Virus record (IMG/VR): IMGVR_UViG_3300021090_000046
Location: 1 to 45,007 of that record
Strand: one strand, 5' to 3'
DNA length: 45,007 bases
Origin: a virus
Shown: positions 31,568-40,235 of the stretch, one piece after another
Layout of the letters: every line of letters begins with the position of its first letter
Position numbering within the stretch: position 1 is the first letter of the stretch
Notes under the pieces: generated by a model
The model's database searches: none
What the model was told of the DNA's origin: nothing
What the model saw: only the letters and a program-made list of their open reading frames with translations
Translations under genes and position numbers: made by a program

Positions 31568-33103
31568 TTACTGTGTTGTAGTCTCTGTTTTAGACTTTTT
31601 CACAGCAGGTTTACTTACCCCTGTGCCTTCAGTTTGACCCTCATCCAGCAAAACAGAGTTTTTACTGTTAGGTGTAGCACCGAATTCAGACAATCCCTTT
31701 CCACGAAGAGTATTCATTTCCTCTTCCATTAGGTCAGCTTCTGCTGAGAAATCATAGCCAAACTCGTTTCCGAGAGATGTTCTGCTTATTGCGGCAGCGT
31801 CATATAACTTTGTAAGTCCATTTAGAAAATCCTGGAATTTGTGCAAATTTATTGATTTAAAGGCTACAGAAGGAACGCTTGTAAACCCGTTCTTCTTGGA
31901 AACCTCAACACAAATATCTCTTACTACTTCCAGTATTTTTCTTCTAAATCCCTCGGCTGTTTTTAGTGGGGATAGTGTAGCAATTTCGGAATCGGAAGTT
32001 CCACTCTTCTGCGCTTCTCCGGTTATTAGAACCCTTGGAAATCCAAGACCAAATAAAATTTCTTGGTTGATGTCCGAATATTTTTCTACGTTTAGCAATG
32101 CTTCCGTGTTTGGAAATATCCAATTTATTTCAACGGTATGGTTGGTAATTAATTGAAAAATTCTCTCTAATACGTCTTCGTTTTTACCCCTCATACGAAG
32201 TTGGTTTCTCAGTTGAGCTATATATTCCTGATCTTCATCAGAGTCAGAAATTGGAAAATCTGCATCACCAACCTTGACATGCATAATCGCACTAATTACT
32301 TTATCTATAATAGAATAATCCATTCTTCTTAGTTTTCTTTTGTGATGTAATGCTTCCAATGCGGAGTTAGCATATGGAATTGGATATGGATTATCGCTTG
32401 TATATTTTCTTCTTAGTACGTTGGAATTCTCCAGAAGAATTTCCTTGGTTCCTTTTAGAACCTCAGCTACAAATTCGGGGTAATATTTTAAAAGAAGCTC
32501 ATACAAAGCTTTGTCTTCTTTTCCGTCTGCATACTTTCCTTTAGACTTTAAAAAGTAAGCCAAGCCTTCAGGTATTTTTACAAAGTAAGAGGGCTTATCC
32601 CCCAAAAGGGATGTATAAATTTTAACTGTAGTAGGGTCTCTTACCCACATGGATTCTGGAAGTATCAATCTTGAATACTTTTTAACTCCAAGGGAGAAAA
32701 TAAAATCCTTATCTACAGATGCATAGCTTATCTCAGGAACTACCAATCCAGATAACAAGTATTCTGTTGCCATTTGTTCCGCAAATTCCAAAAGTCTTGG
32801 TTTCATGGATAAGAATACTCTATATTCATTGTCGGATAGCTTGTTTTTGGAGAACACAAGGTCATTGATTCCTATTTCTACAAGTTTGTCTAAAACTGTA
32901 GAAACCAAAGGCTCTGTTTTGTAAAAGAATCTACAATGATTTACTGATTTTACAAAGTCATCGTAAGCTCTTGTTGTGGTGATAAACTTTGGAATCTCTG
33001 TCCAGGGGTTGTCCGTTTTTTCCAATAGTTCTGAGAAAGCTAAATTGATTGTTTTTGGTTTTTCCACTTCAGCGGTGGAAAGTTTCTTTCTTTTGTTTGT
33101 CAT
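31568..33103 (-). CDS. Portal protein
   Basis: A 511-residue protein next to the large terminase, the standard location. Length and layout fit: a basic N-terminus, mixed wing region (FFYKTEPLVSTVLDKLVEIGIND), stem and crown-like helices in the second half (GEAQKSGTSDSEIATLSPLKTAEGFRRKILEVVRDICVEV), where the xxSGT..xE pattern near the end of the clip/stem segment is common to portals, and a disordered C-terminus (TGVSKPAVKKSKTETTTQ). Twelve copies would form the DNA channel. Overlap and spacing (1 nt after the terminase stop) show an operon. Confidence 0.82.
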   Translation of the reverse strand: MTNKRKKLSTAEVEKPKTINLAFSELLEKTDNPWTEIPKFITTTRAYDDFVKSVNHCRFFYKTEPLVSTVLDKLVEIGINDLVFSKNKLSDNEYRVFLSMKPRLLEFAEQMATEYLLSGLVVPEISYASVDKDFIFSLGVKKYSRLILPESMWVRDPTTVKIYTSLLGDKPSYFVKIPEGLAYFLKSKGKYADGKEDKALYELLLKYYPEFVAEVLKGTKEILLENSNVLRRKYTSDNPYPIPYANSALEALHHKRKLRRMDYSIIDKVISAIMHVKVGDADFPISDSDEDQEYIAQLRNQLRMRGKNEDVLERIFQLITNHTVEINWIFPNTEALLNVEKYSDINQEILFGLGFPRVLITGEAQKSGTSDSEIATLSPLKTAEGFRRKILEVVRDICVEVSKKNGFTSVPSVAFKSINLHKFQDFLNGLTKLYDAAAISRTSLGNEFGYDFSAEADLMEEEMNTLRGKGLSEFGATPNSKNSVLLDEGQTEGTGVSKPAVKKSKTETTTQ

Positions 33104-33104
33104 A

Positions 33105-34652
33105 TTAATTCCATAGTGCCTTCATTAATTTAATCTTAGGTGCTAGAAATGAAAACTCCCTCGTCATGTGGAAAGCACCTACTCCACAAAGTAGTGACGA
33201 AGTAAAGTGGTCTTCTCCTCTCTTGCCACCTCTTTCGGTTATGGTTTTATAGGTTATATCCCCATTAGGACTTTTTGAGTATGTCATTCTTTCCAGTTCT
33301 GTTACCAAATCCATATCTGTAGAAGAGAATATCAATCTATGGTTATTAGCAAACTCCTGCAATACAGATACAAAAAATGGCTTTGCTTTAACCTTGTTCT
33401 CTGTTCCATCCGAGTTAGTTCCCAACACTACAGAGCTGGAAAATTCTACAGGGTAAAGACGTTCCTTGTAATTCTTGTGCTTATAGTCAGGACTTTCATG
33501 TAATGTTTGTATTACTGAAACTCCAGAATTTCCTCTATCTACACCCAAAATGAGAGGAGCATATTTTGTGTCAAGAAAGTCTATTATCTTTTCCTGTATT
33601 GGATAACTAACTTTGGTAAGCTTAATCCTTCCATGAATTCTGAGTCTTTCTTTTCCATCCAGATACATAATTGAAATAGCTGTAGGCTCAGTATATCCTA
33701 AATCTATTCCAATAACTATCCCATAGTTTTGCTCTACAATTTTGGGAAAGCTTTCCAATTTCATTAGCATCTCGCCAAAGTCCTCGGATTTGAGACCGTC
33801 GATATTAAGTTTAAATACAGGATAAGATTCTATTCTTAACAAGCTTCTATCAAACAAGGAGTATACTGGTTTGCCATGCTGACCTAGTACATAATGAATG
33901 AAATCTTCAGTTTCTTCTCCACCATATTGATTTTTAGCTGCCTCAATATCATCTTTTGTAATTCTAGGATTGTCAAAAGCAGAGACTCTGTGTTTGGTAT
34001 AAGAATCATTTTCCTGGTCTACAGTATAAAGAACATTATTTTCTCTCATTCCAGTAGGAACTCCAGAAACTATTTCCCTGTGTCCAGGAGTCCACACATT
34101 TAAAGATGGCTGCATCTCATTGAAAGCATTATATGGAAAGTATCCTCCCTCATCTACCTCTATCCAGGGAGTATGTAAAGCAATTAAATTTGAACCAGTA
34201 CCAGATTGTCCGGCAATACGGCATAAAAGTACCGCACCATTCTTTAAAGTTATTTTAAATTCTGAACTGTTTACTCCAGATTTGGTATCAATAAAATTCT
34301 TCAGAAATGAGTTTGTCTTTAATATTCTTACCAGATTAGTAAATACAGGTTCAAGATGTACTTTGCTAGGTACGGTAAATAAAAGATAATCCTCTGGAAA
34401 AAGATTATAGATAAGTATCCACAAAAGAAGAGAATATTGACTTACTGTCTTACCTGTAGCTCTTGCCGTGCAGACCGAGACCCTGGGATTAAAGTCCGCC
34501 ATGACTTCTCTCTGATACCACGAAAACTCAAACAGCTCCTCATATTCAGGGTCGGAGTCTATGTTGTATATAAATTCGGGGGAAAGAATAGGGTTCTTCA
34601 ATATCTCATAAAGAACCAGGTCTTCCTGACTTACCTTGTATTGAATTGCCAC
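33105..34652 (-). CDS. terL: Large terminase subunit (packaging ATPase and nuclease)
   Basis: A 515-residue motor. Walker A ARATGKT is at 63-69. Walker B WIEVDE, with Asp167 and catalytic Glu168, follows, and motif III-like SGVPTG is near 196. The RNase H-fold nuclease shows GIDLGYTEP with Asp317, ILGVDRGNSG with Asp372, and GEDHFTSSLL near the end with the third acidic residue. It pumps DNA into the prohead and cuts the concatemer. The start is GTG at 34652, with AAGGAG 6 nt upstream. The C-terminus ends in APKIKLMKALWN and may contact the portal. Confidence 0.93.
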   Translation of the reverse strand: MAIQYKVSQEDLVLYEILKNPILSPEFIYNIDSDPEYEELFEFSWYQREVMADFNPRVSVCTARATGKTVSQYSLLLWILIYNLFPEDYLLFTVPSKVHLEPVFTNLVRILKTNSFLKNFIDTKSGVNSSEFKITLKNGAVLLCRIAGQSGTGSNLIALHTPWIEVDEGGYFPYNAFNEMQPSLNVWTPGHREIVSGVPTGMRENNVLYTVDQENDSYTKHRVSAFDNPRITKDDIEAAKNQYGGEETEDFIHYVLGQHGKPVYSLFDRSLLRIESYPVFKLNIDGLKSEDFGEMLMKLESFPKIVEQNYGIVIGIDLGYTEPTAISIMYLDGKERLRIHGRIKLTKVSYPIQEKIIDFLDTKYAPLILGVDRGNSGVSVIQTLHESPDYKHKNYKERLYPVEFSSSVVLGTNSDGTENKVKAKPFFVSVLQEFANNHRLIFSSTDMDLVTELERMTYSKSPNGDITYKTITERGGKRGEDHFTSSLLCGVGAFHMTREFSFLAPKIKLMKALWN

Positions 34653-34662
34653 GACCCGCTCC

Positions 34663-35523
34663 TTAGTGTAATTTATTTCTCCAATAATTTATGGTAGAAA
34701 GTTCTTCTTCTCTGGAATCTATTTTTATTGGAGGATTTGCAGTTTCTTTTCCAACTTCTCCACCCCATTTGGAAACATAGTATGATTTATTGTTATCAAA
34801 AGCGGCATTTGTGCTTCCACCACTTCCCTGATTAATGGTTCTACTCCAGAAGTGAAAGAACTTGGCATTTGTTAAAGAGCAGGATTTTATATTTGCTCTG
34901 ACTATCCTATTGGCATAGTCATTATCTATAAAGTAAGCCGGATAAAAAGCTACATCCGTGTATCCTACGCCGTCAAAAACTCCTCTTTTGTAAAGACATA
35001 GATTTTGTATATCTAAAAGTTGCATATGATTTATATCAAGAATGTTTGAATAATCTTTAAATAATTCCCAGGGGCTTGAACCGAAATCGGAAAAAATGTA
35101 TTTATCGCTTTTGAAAAACTTTCTTGCATCTGGAAATTGACTAGCAAAGGCTCTTACATCCACCTGACTTGCACTTATTACCTGATAAGTGCTTTCATCT
35201 GCCAACTTTATTAACGAATCTATTGCGTAGGGATAAGCTACTATGTCATTACCGGCTATAATTAGATTATCATAATTATTTTCCAACCACGCATAATCAT
35301 AAACATCATTAATGGAGCACGGAAATCCCCAATTTTGTGTGTGAACTTTAAATTTTATATCTGGTTCAGTAGCCAGCCAATTAAGGGTTTCTGAATCTCC
35401 TGGTTTCCCAACTACTATGAAAAAGTCTATAGGACTTTCTGTAGTCTTTCTTATTGAATCTACAGTTAATTTTGTAAATGGAGTATTTCCGAAACTTACG
35501 ATTCCTACTAATGTTTTATCCAT
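34663..35523 (-). CDS. GT2-type (GT-A fold) glycosyltransferase
   Basis: A 286-residue enzyme. It starts TLVGIVSFGNTPFTKLTVDSI (nucleotide-binding strand-helix), has NWGFPCSIND near 64-73 and a DxD-like GNDIVAYPYAID near 91-102, and later FIDNDYANRI and KFFHFWSRT, in the order seen in GT2 proteins. It would use a nucleotide sugar with a metal ion. The acceptor is unknown. It overlaps the upstream glycosyltransferase by 8 nt. It sits between the terminase and further sugar genes, so it is part of a decoration cassette. Confidence 0.75.
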   Translation of the reverse strand: MDKTLVGIVSFGNTPFTKLTVDSIRKTTESPIDFFIVVGKPGDSETLNWLATEPDIKFKVHTQNWGFPCSINDVYDYAWLENNYDNLIIAGNDIVAYPYAIDSLIKLADESTYQVISASQVDVRAFASQFPDARKFFKSDKYIFSDFGSSPWELFKDYSNILDINHMQLLDIQNLCLYKRGVFDGVGYTDVAFYPAYFIDNDYANRIVRANIKSCSLTNAKFFHFWSRTINQGSGGSTNAAFDNNKSYYVSKWGGEVGKETANPPIKIDSREEELSTINYWRNKLH

Positions 35524-36391
35524 CTATTATTTCTCTGCACTTTCTAAACACATTGTCATCGTTTTCGTATGAAGACCAGTATTTTTTTATCAGAACAGGA
35601 CTATTAACTACAAAAGATGCTCCTGTAGCTTTATAGGTAAAAGAACCTAATTTTTTATTTCCATTCATACAATTAACAACATTTTGCATATGAACATGAG
35701 GACCGGAATTTCTTCCTATTAGGCATGAACAGTACTCACTAAGGTACGATAATTCTGTCAAATCAAATCCATCACTACTGCAAATTATTTCTCCAGCAGA
35801 CAATATGTTTTCAAAATGAGCTAGTCCATTATTTTGTACAGTTATAAATAATTTATTAGGATACGCTCCAGATAGTCTAAAGATAATAGGATTGAAATTA
35901 AAGTTTTCAGCTTGCATAGATTGACATAATCCATTATCTATCAGTATTTTATCTTCTGGATGAGCTTCCATAAATATTCTTACATTATTTATATCAGGAA
36001 AATAAGAGTAGTCTATTTGAGGCAAATAGTCTATAGGATTTCCGGTTAGTTTTCCTATGCCCAATTTCCTCATTAAATCGTTGTGCATTTTATAAAACTG
36101 TTCCAAAGTTGTACCTATGCCAGGAAGTACATAACTTCCGTCTCTACCTATCCATGTATTAATATAAAGGATTTTATTCTCAATCCATATATCTCTTTCT
36201 GGTTTCATGACATCTGTAACCGGAGTGAATTGGAGTCCTTGAATATCCTTTAAAATTTTTGGGTTTTTTCCGTGTGCATAATAATAAGAGTCAGCATCTA
36301 TTTTTTTCATCCACTCTTTAACAAATTCTCTAGATTCATATACATCGCCTGCCCCAAAATGGCAATAAAATATTACAGCATCATAGCGCAT
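35516..36391 (-). CDS. GT-B fold glycosyltransferase-like protein
   Basis: A 291-residue protein. FYCHFGAGDVYESREFVKEWM resembles the opening of heptosyltransferase/GT9-like proteins. Near residue 230 IGRNSGPHVHMQNV parallels the donor-site pattern G.dSGp.Hla of that group. The central region has Rossmann-like strands (ILYINTWIG, KILIDNGLCQSM, KLFITVQNNG). The catalytic assignment is tentative. It overlaps both sugar-gene neighbours by 8-11 nt, which points to co-translation. The acceptor may be the product of one of the other transferases or a virion protein. Confidence 0.55.
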   Translation of the reverse strand: MRYDAVIFYCHFGAGDVYESREFVKEWMKKIDADSYYYAHGKNPKILKDIQGLQFTPVTDVMKPERDIWIENKILYINTWIGRDGSYVLPGIGTTLEQFYKMHNDLMRKLGIGKLTGNPIDYLPQIDYSYFPDINNVRIFMEAHPEDKILIDNGLCQSMQAENFNFNPIIFRLSGAYPNKLFITVQNNGLAHFENILSAGEIICSSDGFDLTELSYLSEYCSCLIGRNSGPHVHMQNVVNCMNGNKKLGSFTYKATGASFVVNSPVLIKKYWSSYENDDNVFRKCREIIDG

Positions 36392-37103
36392 GTAATATAC
36401 TTTCTATAAAATCTATAGATGGTTTGTTTAGTAAATTTATCAAAGGCTGTTTGGTTGCACCTCCACCAGCAATATGCAACATTTTTATTCTTTTACCTCT
36501 AAGCTCTAAATGGTCCCCAACAGGATTAATTTCCTTCCATAAATCCCAGTAAGTACGTATTCCCTCAATCAAAGATGTTCCCCAATGAACAGGTTTGTCC
36601 TTTGGGTCTAAAATTTTGGTGTTGTATTTTCCAGAATGAAATACCAAGTTGAGGACTCCCTGTTCCTGATAGGGAATTTCTCCCCCCTTTTCCAAACAAG
36701 TTTTCATCCAGTCCTCCATAAAAATTTCTGAGGATACTGAATGAATTCCTGCATTTACATACATAAATTCATCTATTCCAGGTAGAGTAAGACCTGCGTG
36801 AGTGGCACATCTACCGCTATCGCTATTATTTCTTCCCGCTCTTGCGTCTGTAGAATCATCAAATAACTCGTCTATGTTGTCCAAAACTAAAACATCATTG
36901 TCTATATGGGTTACTGTAGAGTATTTTTTAAACAAAGGTAGTTCAATAGTTGGATAAGCGTATGCCCCAAGGTATACTTTCATAAACTCTTCTTTGTTTG
37001 AAACCTCAACGGTAACGTCTGGATGAAAATGCAAAAGAGTTTTAAGCATCCGATTGTGCTCATCAATGTGGTCTATATAGAAGGTTGAGATGCACTTAGA
37101 CAC
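36381..37103 (-). CDS. GT8-like glycosyltransferase
   Basis: A 240-residue enzyme starting at a GTG (37103). VTHIDNDVLVLDNIDELFD (Asp68 and Asp70 form the DxD metal site) is characteristic of GT8 and similar galactosyl- or glucosyl-transferases. YVNAGIHSVSS and EQGVLNLVF follow in the right order, and KMLHIAGGG near 208-216 matches the C-terminal HxxG metal ligand. It would be a retaining sugar transferase using a UDP-sugar. It overlaps the FkbM methyltransferase gene by 31 nt. Confidence 0.8.
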   Translation of the reverse strand: MSKCISTFYIDHIDEHNRMLKTLLHFHPDVTVEVSNKEEFMKVYLGAYAYPTIELPLFKKYSTVTHIDNDVLVLDNIDELFDDSTDARAGRNNSDSGRCATHAGLTLPGIDEFMYVNAGIHSVSSEIFMEDWMKTCLEKGGEIPYQEQGVLNLVFHSGKYNTKILDPKDKPVHWGTSLIEGIRTYWDLWKEINPVGDHLELRGKRIKMLHIAGGGATKQPLINLLNKPSIDFIESILHAL

Positions 37104-37732
37104 TTTTCCATTCCTTCTTTATCTACATAAATATCATTCAGATGTATTCGTTTAACGAAAGTATAGCCACGCTCTTCAAACCATGTACGTTGTTCTGATT
37201 CTTTATGATAATTTTCAATTACTACCACCACTGGTTTCCATTTGTTTATATCTAAAGTGGATAGAACTTTCATTTCAGAGCCTTCTACATCTATAGTAAG
37301 AAAATCTATATGGTTTTGTTTTATTTCATTTTCCATTAACCACTCAAAAGTACGAACATTTACCTGAATTCTTGTTTCAAATTTGTTGTTCATAAAGGGT
37401 TTGTCTATTAAACCAGATTCAGAAGCCTCCCCCCATGTTCCCGCATAATCGTTTGGAATTTTCCAAATAAAAAAATCTACCCCATCTTCATTTTTATCGC
37501 TAACAGCGTACTCTATTACATGCTTTCTATACTGTTTTAGTTTTGGAATACAATGTGGATTAGGTTCTATACAATAAGTATCCCACCCACTCCGTTCAAA
37601 AATCCAACTATTGTTAATCCACAAAGGGTCATGTGCTCCAATGTCCACACATACCCCTTTAAAATCTTTTGGGAACAGGTCTTTTACAAACTCAGCATGA
37701 CCTTCTGTTTCATATCCTAAATCCCGTATCAT
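37073..37732 (-). CDS. FkbM-family methyltransferase
   Basis: A 219-residue enzyme from the ATG at 37732, with AAGGA 8 nt upstream, just after the previous stop. An upstream TTG in frame lacks support. GVCVDIGAHDPLWINNSWIFE is motif I of the family, SGWDTYCIEPNP is the ribose-binding acidic strand, and IDFLTIDVEGSEMKVL is the conserved catalytic-side motif. FkbM enzymes O-methylate sugars or hydroxyl groups. Next to three glycosyltransferases it probably methylates the transferred glycan, which could cap it or hide it from host sensing. Confidence 0.88.
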   Translation of the reverse strand: MIRDLGYETEGHAEFVKDLFPKDFKGVCVDIGAHDPLWINNSWIFERSGWDTYCIEPNPHCIPKLKQYRKHVIEYAVSDKNEDGVDFFIWKIPNDYAGTWGEASESGLIDKPFMNNKFETRIQVNVRTFEWLMENEIKQNHIDFLTIDVEGSEMKVLSTLDINKWKPVVVVIENYHKESEQRTWFEERGYTFVKRIHLNDIYVDKEGMEKCLSASQPSI

Positions 37733-37733
37733 A

Positions 37734-37976
37734 TTATCTATCCTTATCGTAGGATTTACTTGTTGGGGAGCCGTCCTCAAATCCAAATATTTTATCTAAT
37801 GCTCTAATAAGTTTATTGCGTCTAGCATTTAAAGCGTGTGTATCCTGCGAAGCCTGAAATCTCTGCTCTTTTGTCAGTCTCTCATCAAATATTTTTTCTT
37901 GCGCCATAAAACATTTCATGTCCGTTGTAATAAGCTCGTCTATTAGTATTCCAGGTGTTTTAGTCTCAATGCTCAT
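37734..37976 (-). CDS. Small conserved-looking phage protein upstream of packaging genes
   Basis: An 80-residue helical protein. GILIDELITTDMKCFMAQE, and then ALNARRNKLIRALDKIFG, follow a pattern I have seen in small phage proteins near terminase genes (E.I....k......e followed by LN.rRn.LI.AiD), but no function is known to me. The ribosome region is odd: GGATTAGGATTAGGA makes three tandem purine-rich sites just before the ATG. Its stop is 1 nt before the FkbM gene. Confidence 0.6.
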   Translation of the reverse strand: MSIETKTPGILIDELITTDMKCFMAQEKIFDERLTKEQRFQASQDTHALNARRNKLIRALDKIFGFEDGSPTSKSYDKDR

Positions 37977-37996
37977 ATTCCTAATCCTAATCCTTT

Positions 37997-38746
37997 CTAT
38001 AGCATACTTTCAGGTGTAATTTCTTTCTTATTAGTGCCTCTTTTTTCCGAGAGTTCCCTAGTTCCTATGATTATCTTCTCCCCACATTTGGAGCCATCAT
38101 CGAGAATTCTTTCACATATAAGAGCTATTTTGTTTCTTTCATTTTCTGGATATAATGTCCAGACAGTTGCTAAAAGCATATTACATTTAGGACAAAAGAT
38201 ATAAGACATTTTGCTTGCATAAAACTTTTTTGCCTTTTCCTTTAGCCCATCTATATAAGTCAGAACAGATACGTCCTGGTCAGATTTTCTAATCTTTCTT
38301 GTTATGTTAAGGTCATTCTGCAACTTGCTTATATCATCTCTAAGGTCTGACATGGCTCTCTGTAGCTTTTCATTAGCCATAACGTTAGCTTCTGAAATTC
38401 CTGCTGAACGAACCTTGAATTGAAATTGCTCGTAATCTTCCAGAGTAATCTGTGCTTGAATAAGTGCTCTTAGAATATCCTTATCATTTATTTTTAAATC
38501 CGAAAGGTCATAGTCATTGTCAAACTCCTGCATCTTATTTGCAATTCTCTTCTCAAACTCCTCGGAAATATCTATACCTAAAGCCTTCTGAGCCATGACT
38601 TTATCGAACTCTTCGCTCGAAAGTCCTCTATACTGCTTAAGCCCTTTCAGTCTAGCCAGCTTACCCTTCTTGGCTTTGACCTGCTTATCCTCGGAATTCT
38701 CGTAGGAAAGACCATCATCTAGCTCTATATCATCGAATTCTTCCAT
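37997..38746 (-). CDS. Putative small terminase-like protein with zinc ribbon
   Basis: A 249-residue protein from the ATG at 38746 (AAGGAAGG upstream). It is acidic at the start, then helical: KARLKGLKQYRGLSSEEFDKVM and NDKDILRALIQAQITLEDYEQFQ. Four cysteines form a ribbon: CPKC near 185-188, then Cys211 and Cys221 (ICERILDDGSKCGEKI). It is the first gene after a terminator and promoter candidate and lies two genes before the sugar cassette and terminase. This position and the DNA-binding-like zinc site suggest small-terminase or late-regulator function. No family match is certain. Confidence 0.45.
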   Translation of the reverse strand: MEEFDDIELDDGLSYENSEDKQVKAKKGKLARLKGLKQYRGLSSEEFDKVMAQKALGIDISEEFEKRIANKMQEFDNDYDLSDLKINDKDILRALIQAQITLEDYEQFQFKVRSAGISEANVMANEKLQRAMSDLRDDISKLQNDLNITRKIRKSDQDVSVLTYIDGLKEKAKKFYASKMSYIFCPKCNMLLATVWTLYPENERNKIALICERILDDGSKCGEKIIIGTRELSEKRGTNKKEITPESML

Positions 38747-38779
38747 ATTTTCAAAACCTTCCTTCAATTTTATATACTA

Positions 38780-38809
38780 ATTTTACCATAATTTTTGATT
38801 TCTTGTGCA
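38780..38809 (-). promoter_or_regulatory. Promoter candidate for the late (packaging/structural) operon
   Basis: On the minus strand TGCACA (38809-38804) and TAAAAT (38785-38780) are 18 nt apart, and TGG directly before the -10 makes it an extended -10 (TGGTAAAAT). It lies just downstream of a terminator and 34 nt before the ATG at 38746, where a promoter is needed. Confidence 0.5.
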
Positions 38810-38828
38810 TTTTAGCAGGTTAAATGAC

Positions 38829-38853
38829 AAAAGCCGAGACTTTCGTCTCGGCT
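38829..38853 (-). terminator. Rho-independent terminator after the holin candidate
   Basis: On the minus strand AGCCGAGAC pairs perfectly with GTCTCGGCT (38853-38832) around a GAAA tetraloop, then TTTGTCATTT follows. It is 20 nt after the stop of the two-TM protein and separates the replication and late transcription units. Confidence 0.85.
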
Positions 38854-38872
38854 AATTGTCTAAGTAATAAAC

Positions 38873-39118
38873 TTATTTTTTGATTTTCTTATTCTTTAAA
38901 GCCAAAGCTCTTGCTTCCAAAAACAAACGAACCTGTGGCTCTACATCAAAGAACTTCAAAATTCCCAGGAAGAAGGTTAGAAACACTCCTGCATCCAGGG
39001 CATATTTTGGGTCTAGCAATCCGAACACTGTCAAAAGTCCTGCTACTCCAGCAAGAATAAATGACACGGATTGCCAGAAGGCTTTCACATAGAAAAATGG
39101 GGGGAAGATTAACTTCAT
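38873..39118 (-). CDS. Putative holin, two TM segments
   Basis: An 81-residue protein with two hydrophobic spans: AFWQSVSFILAGVAGLLTVFG (about 13-33) and DAGVFLTFFLGILKFFDV (about 42-59). It ends with a basic tail (RLFLEARALALKNKKIKK). The N-in/C-in hairpin with a charged C-terminus fits class II holins, and I recall siphophage holins with the same FW..(s)F..AG.........G.L pattern followed by KF. It is about 33 kb from the endolysin, which is unusual. It ends a transcription unit before a clear terminator. It could instead be a general small membrane protein. Confidence 0.55.
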   Translation of the reverse strand: MKLIFPPFFYVKAFWQSVSFILAGVAGLLTVFGLLDPKYALDAGVFLTFFLGILKFFDVEPQVRLFLEARALALKNKKIKK

Positions 39119-39131
39119 TTATGGGGTCTCC

Positions 39132-39728
39132 TTATTCAATTACATATACTTGTTTTATCTGTTCAAACATCCCTTTTACTTTATACTCCAGGGATTCCAA
39201 ATCTTGGTCGTTATTAATTATAAAATTATAAAAACTAGATTCTTGATAGGTAAGAAATTCATCTTTGGCATTCGGTAAACTGGTTTCAGATACATCATTC
39301 ATTAGCTCAAGTTCATCAATAGATGAACTTCGTCCTATAAGTCTAATTGTAACCACAGTCATGAGAGGATTTTTAGCTATCTCTGCCGCTTCGTTTACAA
39401 ATCTCCAATCGTCTACTATTACAAAATTATATGGAAGCATTTGCATTTTATCCAGACGATTGAACATGTGTGTTACCCAAATAGATTCTTTATACTCTCT
39501 TCCAATAAAGCCCAACTGTTGCAATAACCTTCTTCCCTTCGCATCCTTTCTATCATCCCAACCGAAGAAGGCTTTTGCTATATACTTAATAGGTTGAGCG
39601 AAGGAATACTTTGTAGAAGAAAACTCGTTCAAAGGTTCCAATTCCTTGCATAATATATTTGATACTGTAGTTTTTCCAGTTCCTGCAAGACCTGATATTA
39701 AAATCACTACGGTTTTCCTAGTTCTCAT
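39132..39728 (-). CDS. Deoxynucleoside monophosphate kinase
   Basis: A 198-residue P-loop kinase. Walker A GLAGTGKTT is at 13-21. GRRLLQQLGFIGREY near 66-80 fits the monophosphate-binding region, and VIVDDWRFVNEAAEI contains the Walker-B-like VDDWRF typical of phage T4-gp1-like dNMP kinases. It would phosphorylate dNMPs from degraded host DNA. The start has GGAG 7 nt upstream and overlaps the previous gene by 11 nt. Confidence 0.8.
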   Translation of the reverse strand: MRTRKTVVILISGLAGTGKTTVSNILCKELEPLNEFSSTKYSFAQPIKYIAKAFFGWDDRKDAKGRRLLQQLGFIGREYKESIWVTHMFNRLDKMQMLPYNFVIVDDWRFVNEAAEIAKNPLMTVVTIRLIGRSSSIDELELMNDVSETSLPNAKDEFLTYQESSFYNFIINNDQDLESLEYKVKGMFEQIKQVYVIE

Positions 39729-39942
39729 TTACTGACTCCTTTATGATATTGTGAAAATCAACCTCGGTTATAAATCCTACGCTTATCATTCCTTTTATAA
39801 GCTCCTTCATTCCATACTTATCAATAATAAAGGAGTCAGGAGCAGACACAAAAAATCTAGTACCTGCTCCCTGCCTTACTACTATTAAATCCAAATTGGG
39901 AATTTTAGTTAGAGTTAGTTTCTTTTGTAGCAACTTGTTCAT
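39718..39942 (-). CDS. Small hypothetical protein
   Basis: A 74-residue protein: MNKLLQKKLTLTKIPNLD and then a beta-like core (LIVVRQGAGTRFFVSAPDSF), followed by helix. The ribosome site is weak, and the start lies 38 nt inside the end of the upstream gene, so translation is probably coupled. No family is recognised. Confidence 0.5.
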   Translation of the reverse strand: MNKLLQKKLTLTKIPNLDLIVVRQGAGTRFFVSAPDSFIIDKYGMKELIKGMISVGFITEVDFHNIIKESVNEN

Positions 39943-40222
39943 CTGTAGCTTCTTTCAGGGACTCTACAGCATCAATCAAACTATCAAAACCTCTTGAGTA
40001 AACAATAGAGTTCATCTGTTGTAATACAGAACGTAAGGCTGTCTTGTGTGCATCATCGAAGGAGGTATCTATGGATTGTGCTACTACCCTCTCCTCTCTC
40101 CAGTTTATTCCATCAAGAGTATCTCTTTCTTTAATCTCCACAGTCAAAGTCCAATATCCATCGTCTGATAGCTTTCCAGCAGTTTCCTGTGAAAAAATTC
40201 TCTGTTTTAAACCGTTATTCAT
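39905..40222 (-). CDS. Hypothetical protein
   Basis: A 105-residue protein. The N-terminal half has two strand-like segments (YWTLTVEIKERDTLDG, EERVVAQSIDTSF). The C-terminal half is a long helix (AHKTALRSVLQQMNSIVYSRGF). The start has GGAG 8 nt upstream. Not recognised. A small alpha-beta phage protein next to the exonuclease may bind DNA, but no motif shows this. Confidence 0.5.
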   Translation of the reverse strand: MNNGLKQRIFSQETAGKLSDDGYWTLTVEIKERDTLDGINWREERVVAQSIDTSFDDAHKTALRSVLQQMNSIVYSRGFDSLIDAVESLKEATDEQVATKETNSN

Positions 40223-40235
40223 TTCCTTTTCTCCT

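Noticed and set aside
37733-37786. An upstream TTG start for the FkbM gene
   Set aside because: It overlaps the preceding gene by over 50 nt and has no ribosome site; the ATG at 37732 follows that gene's stop directly.
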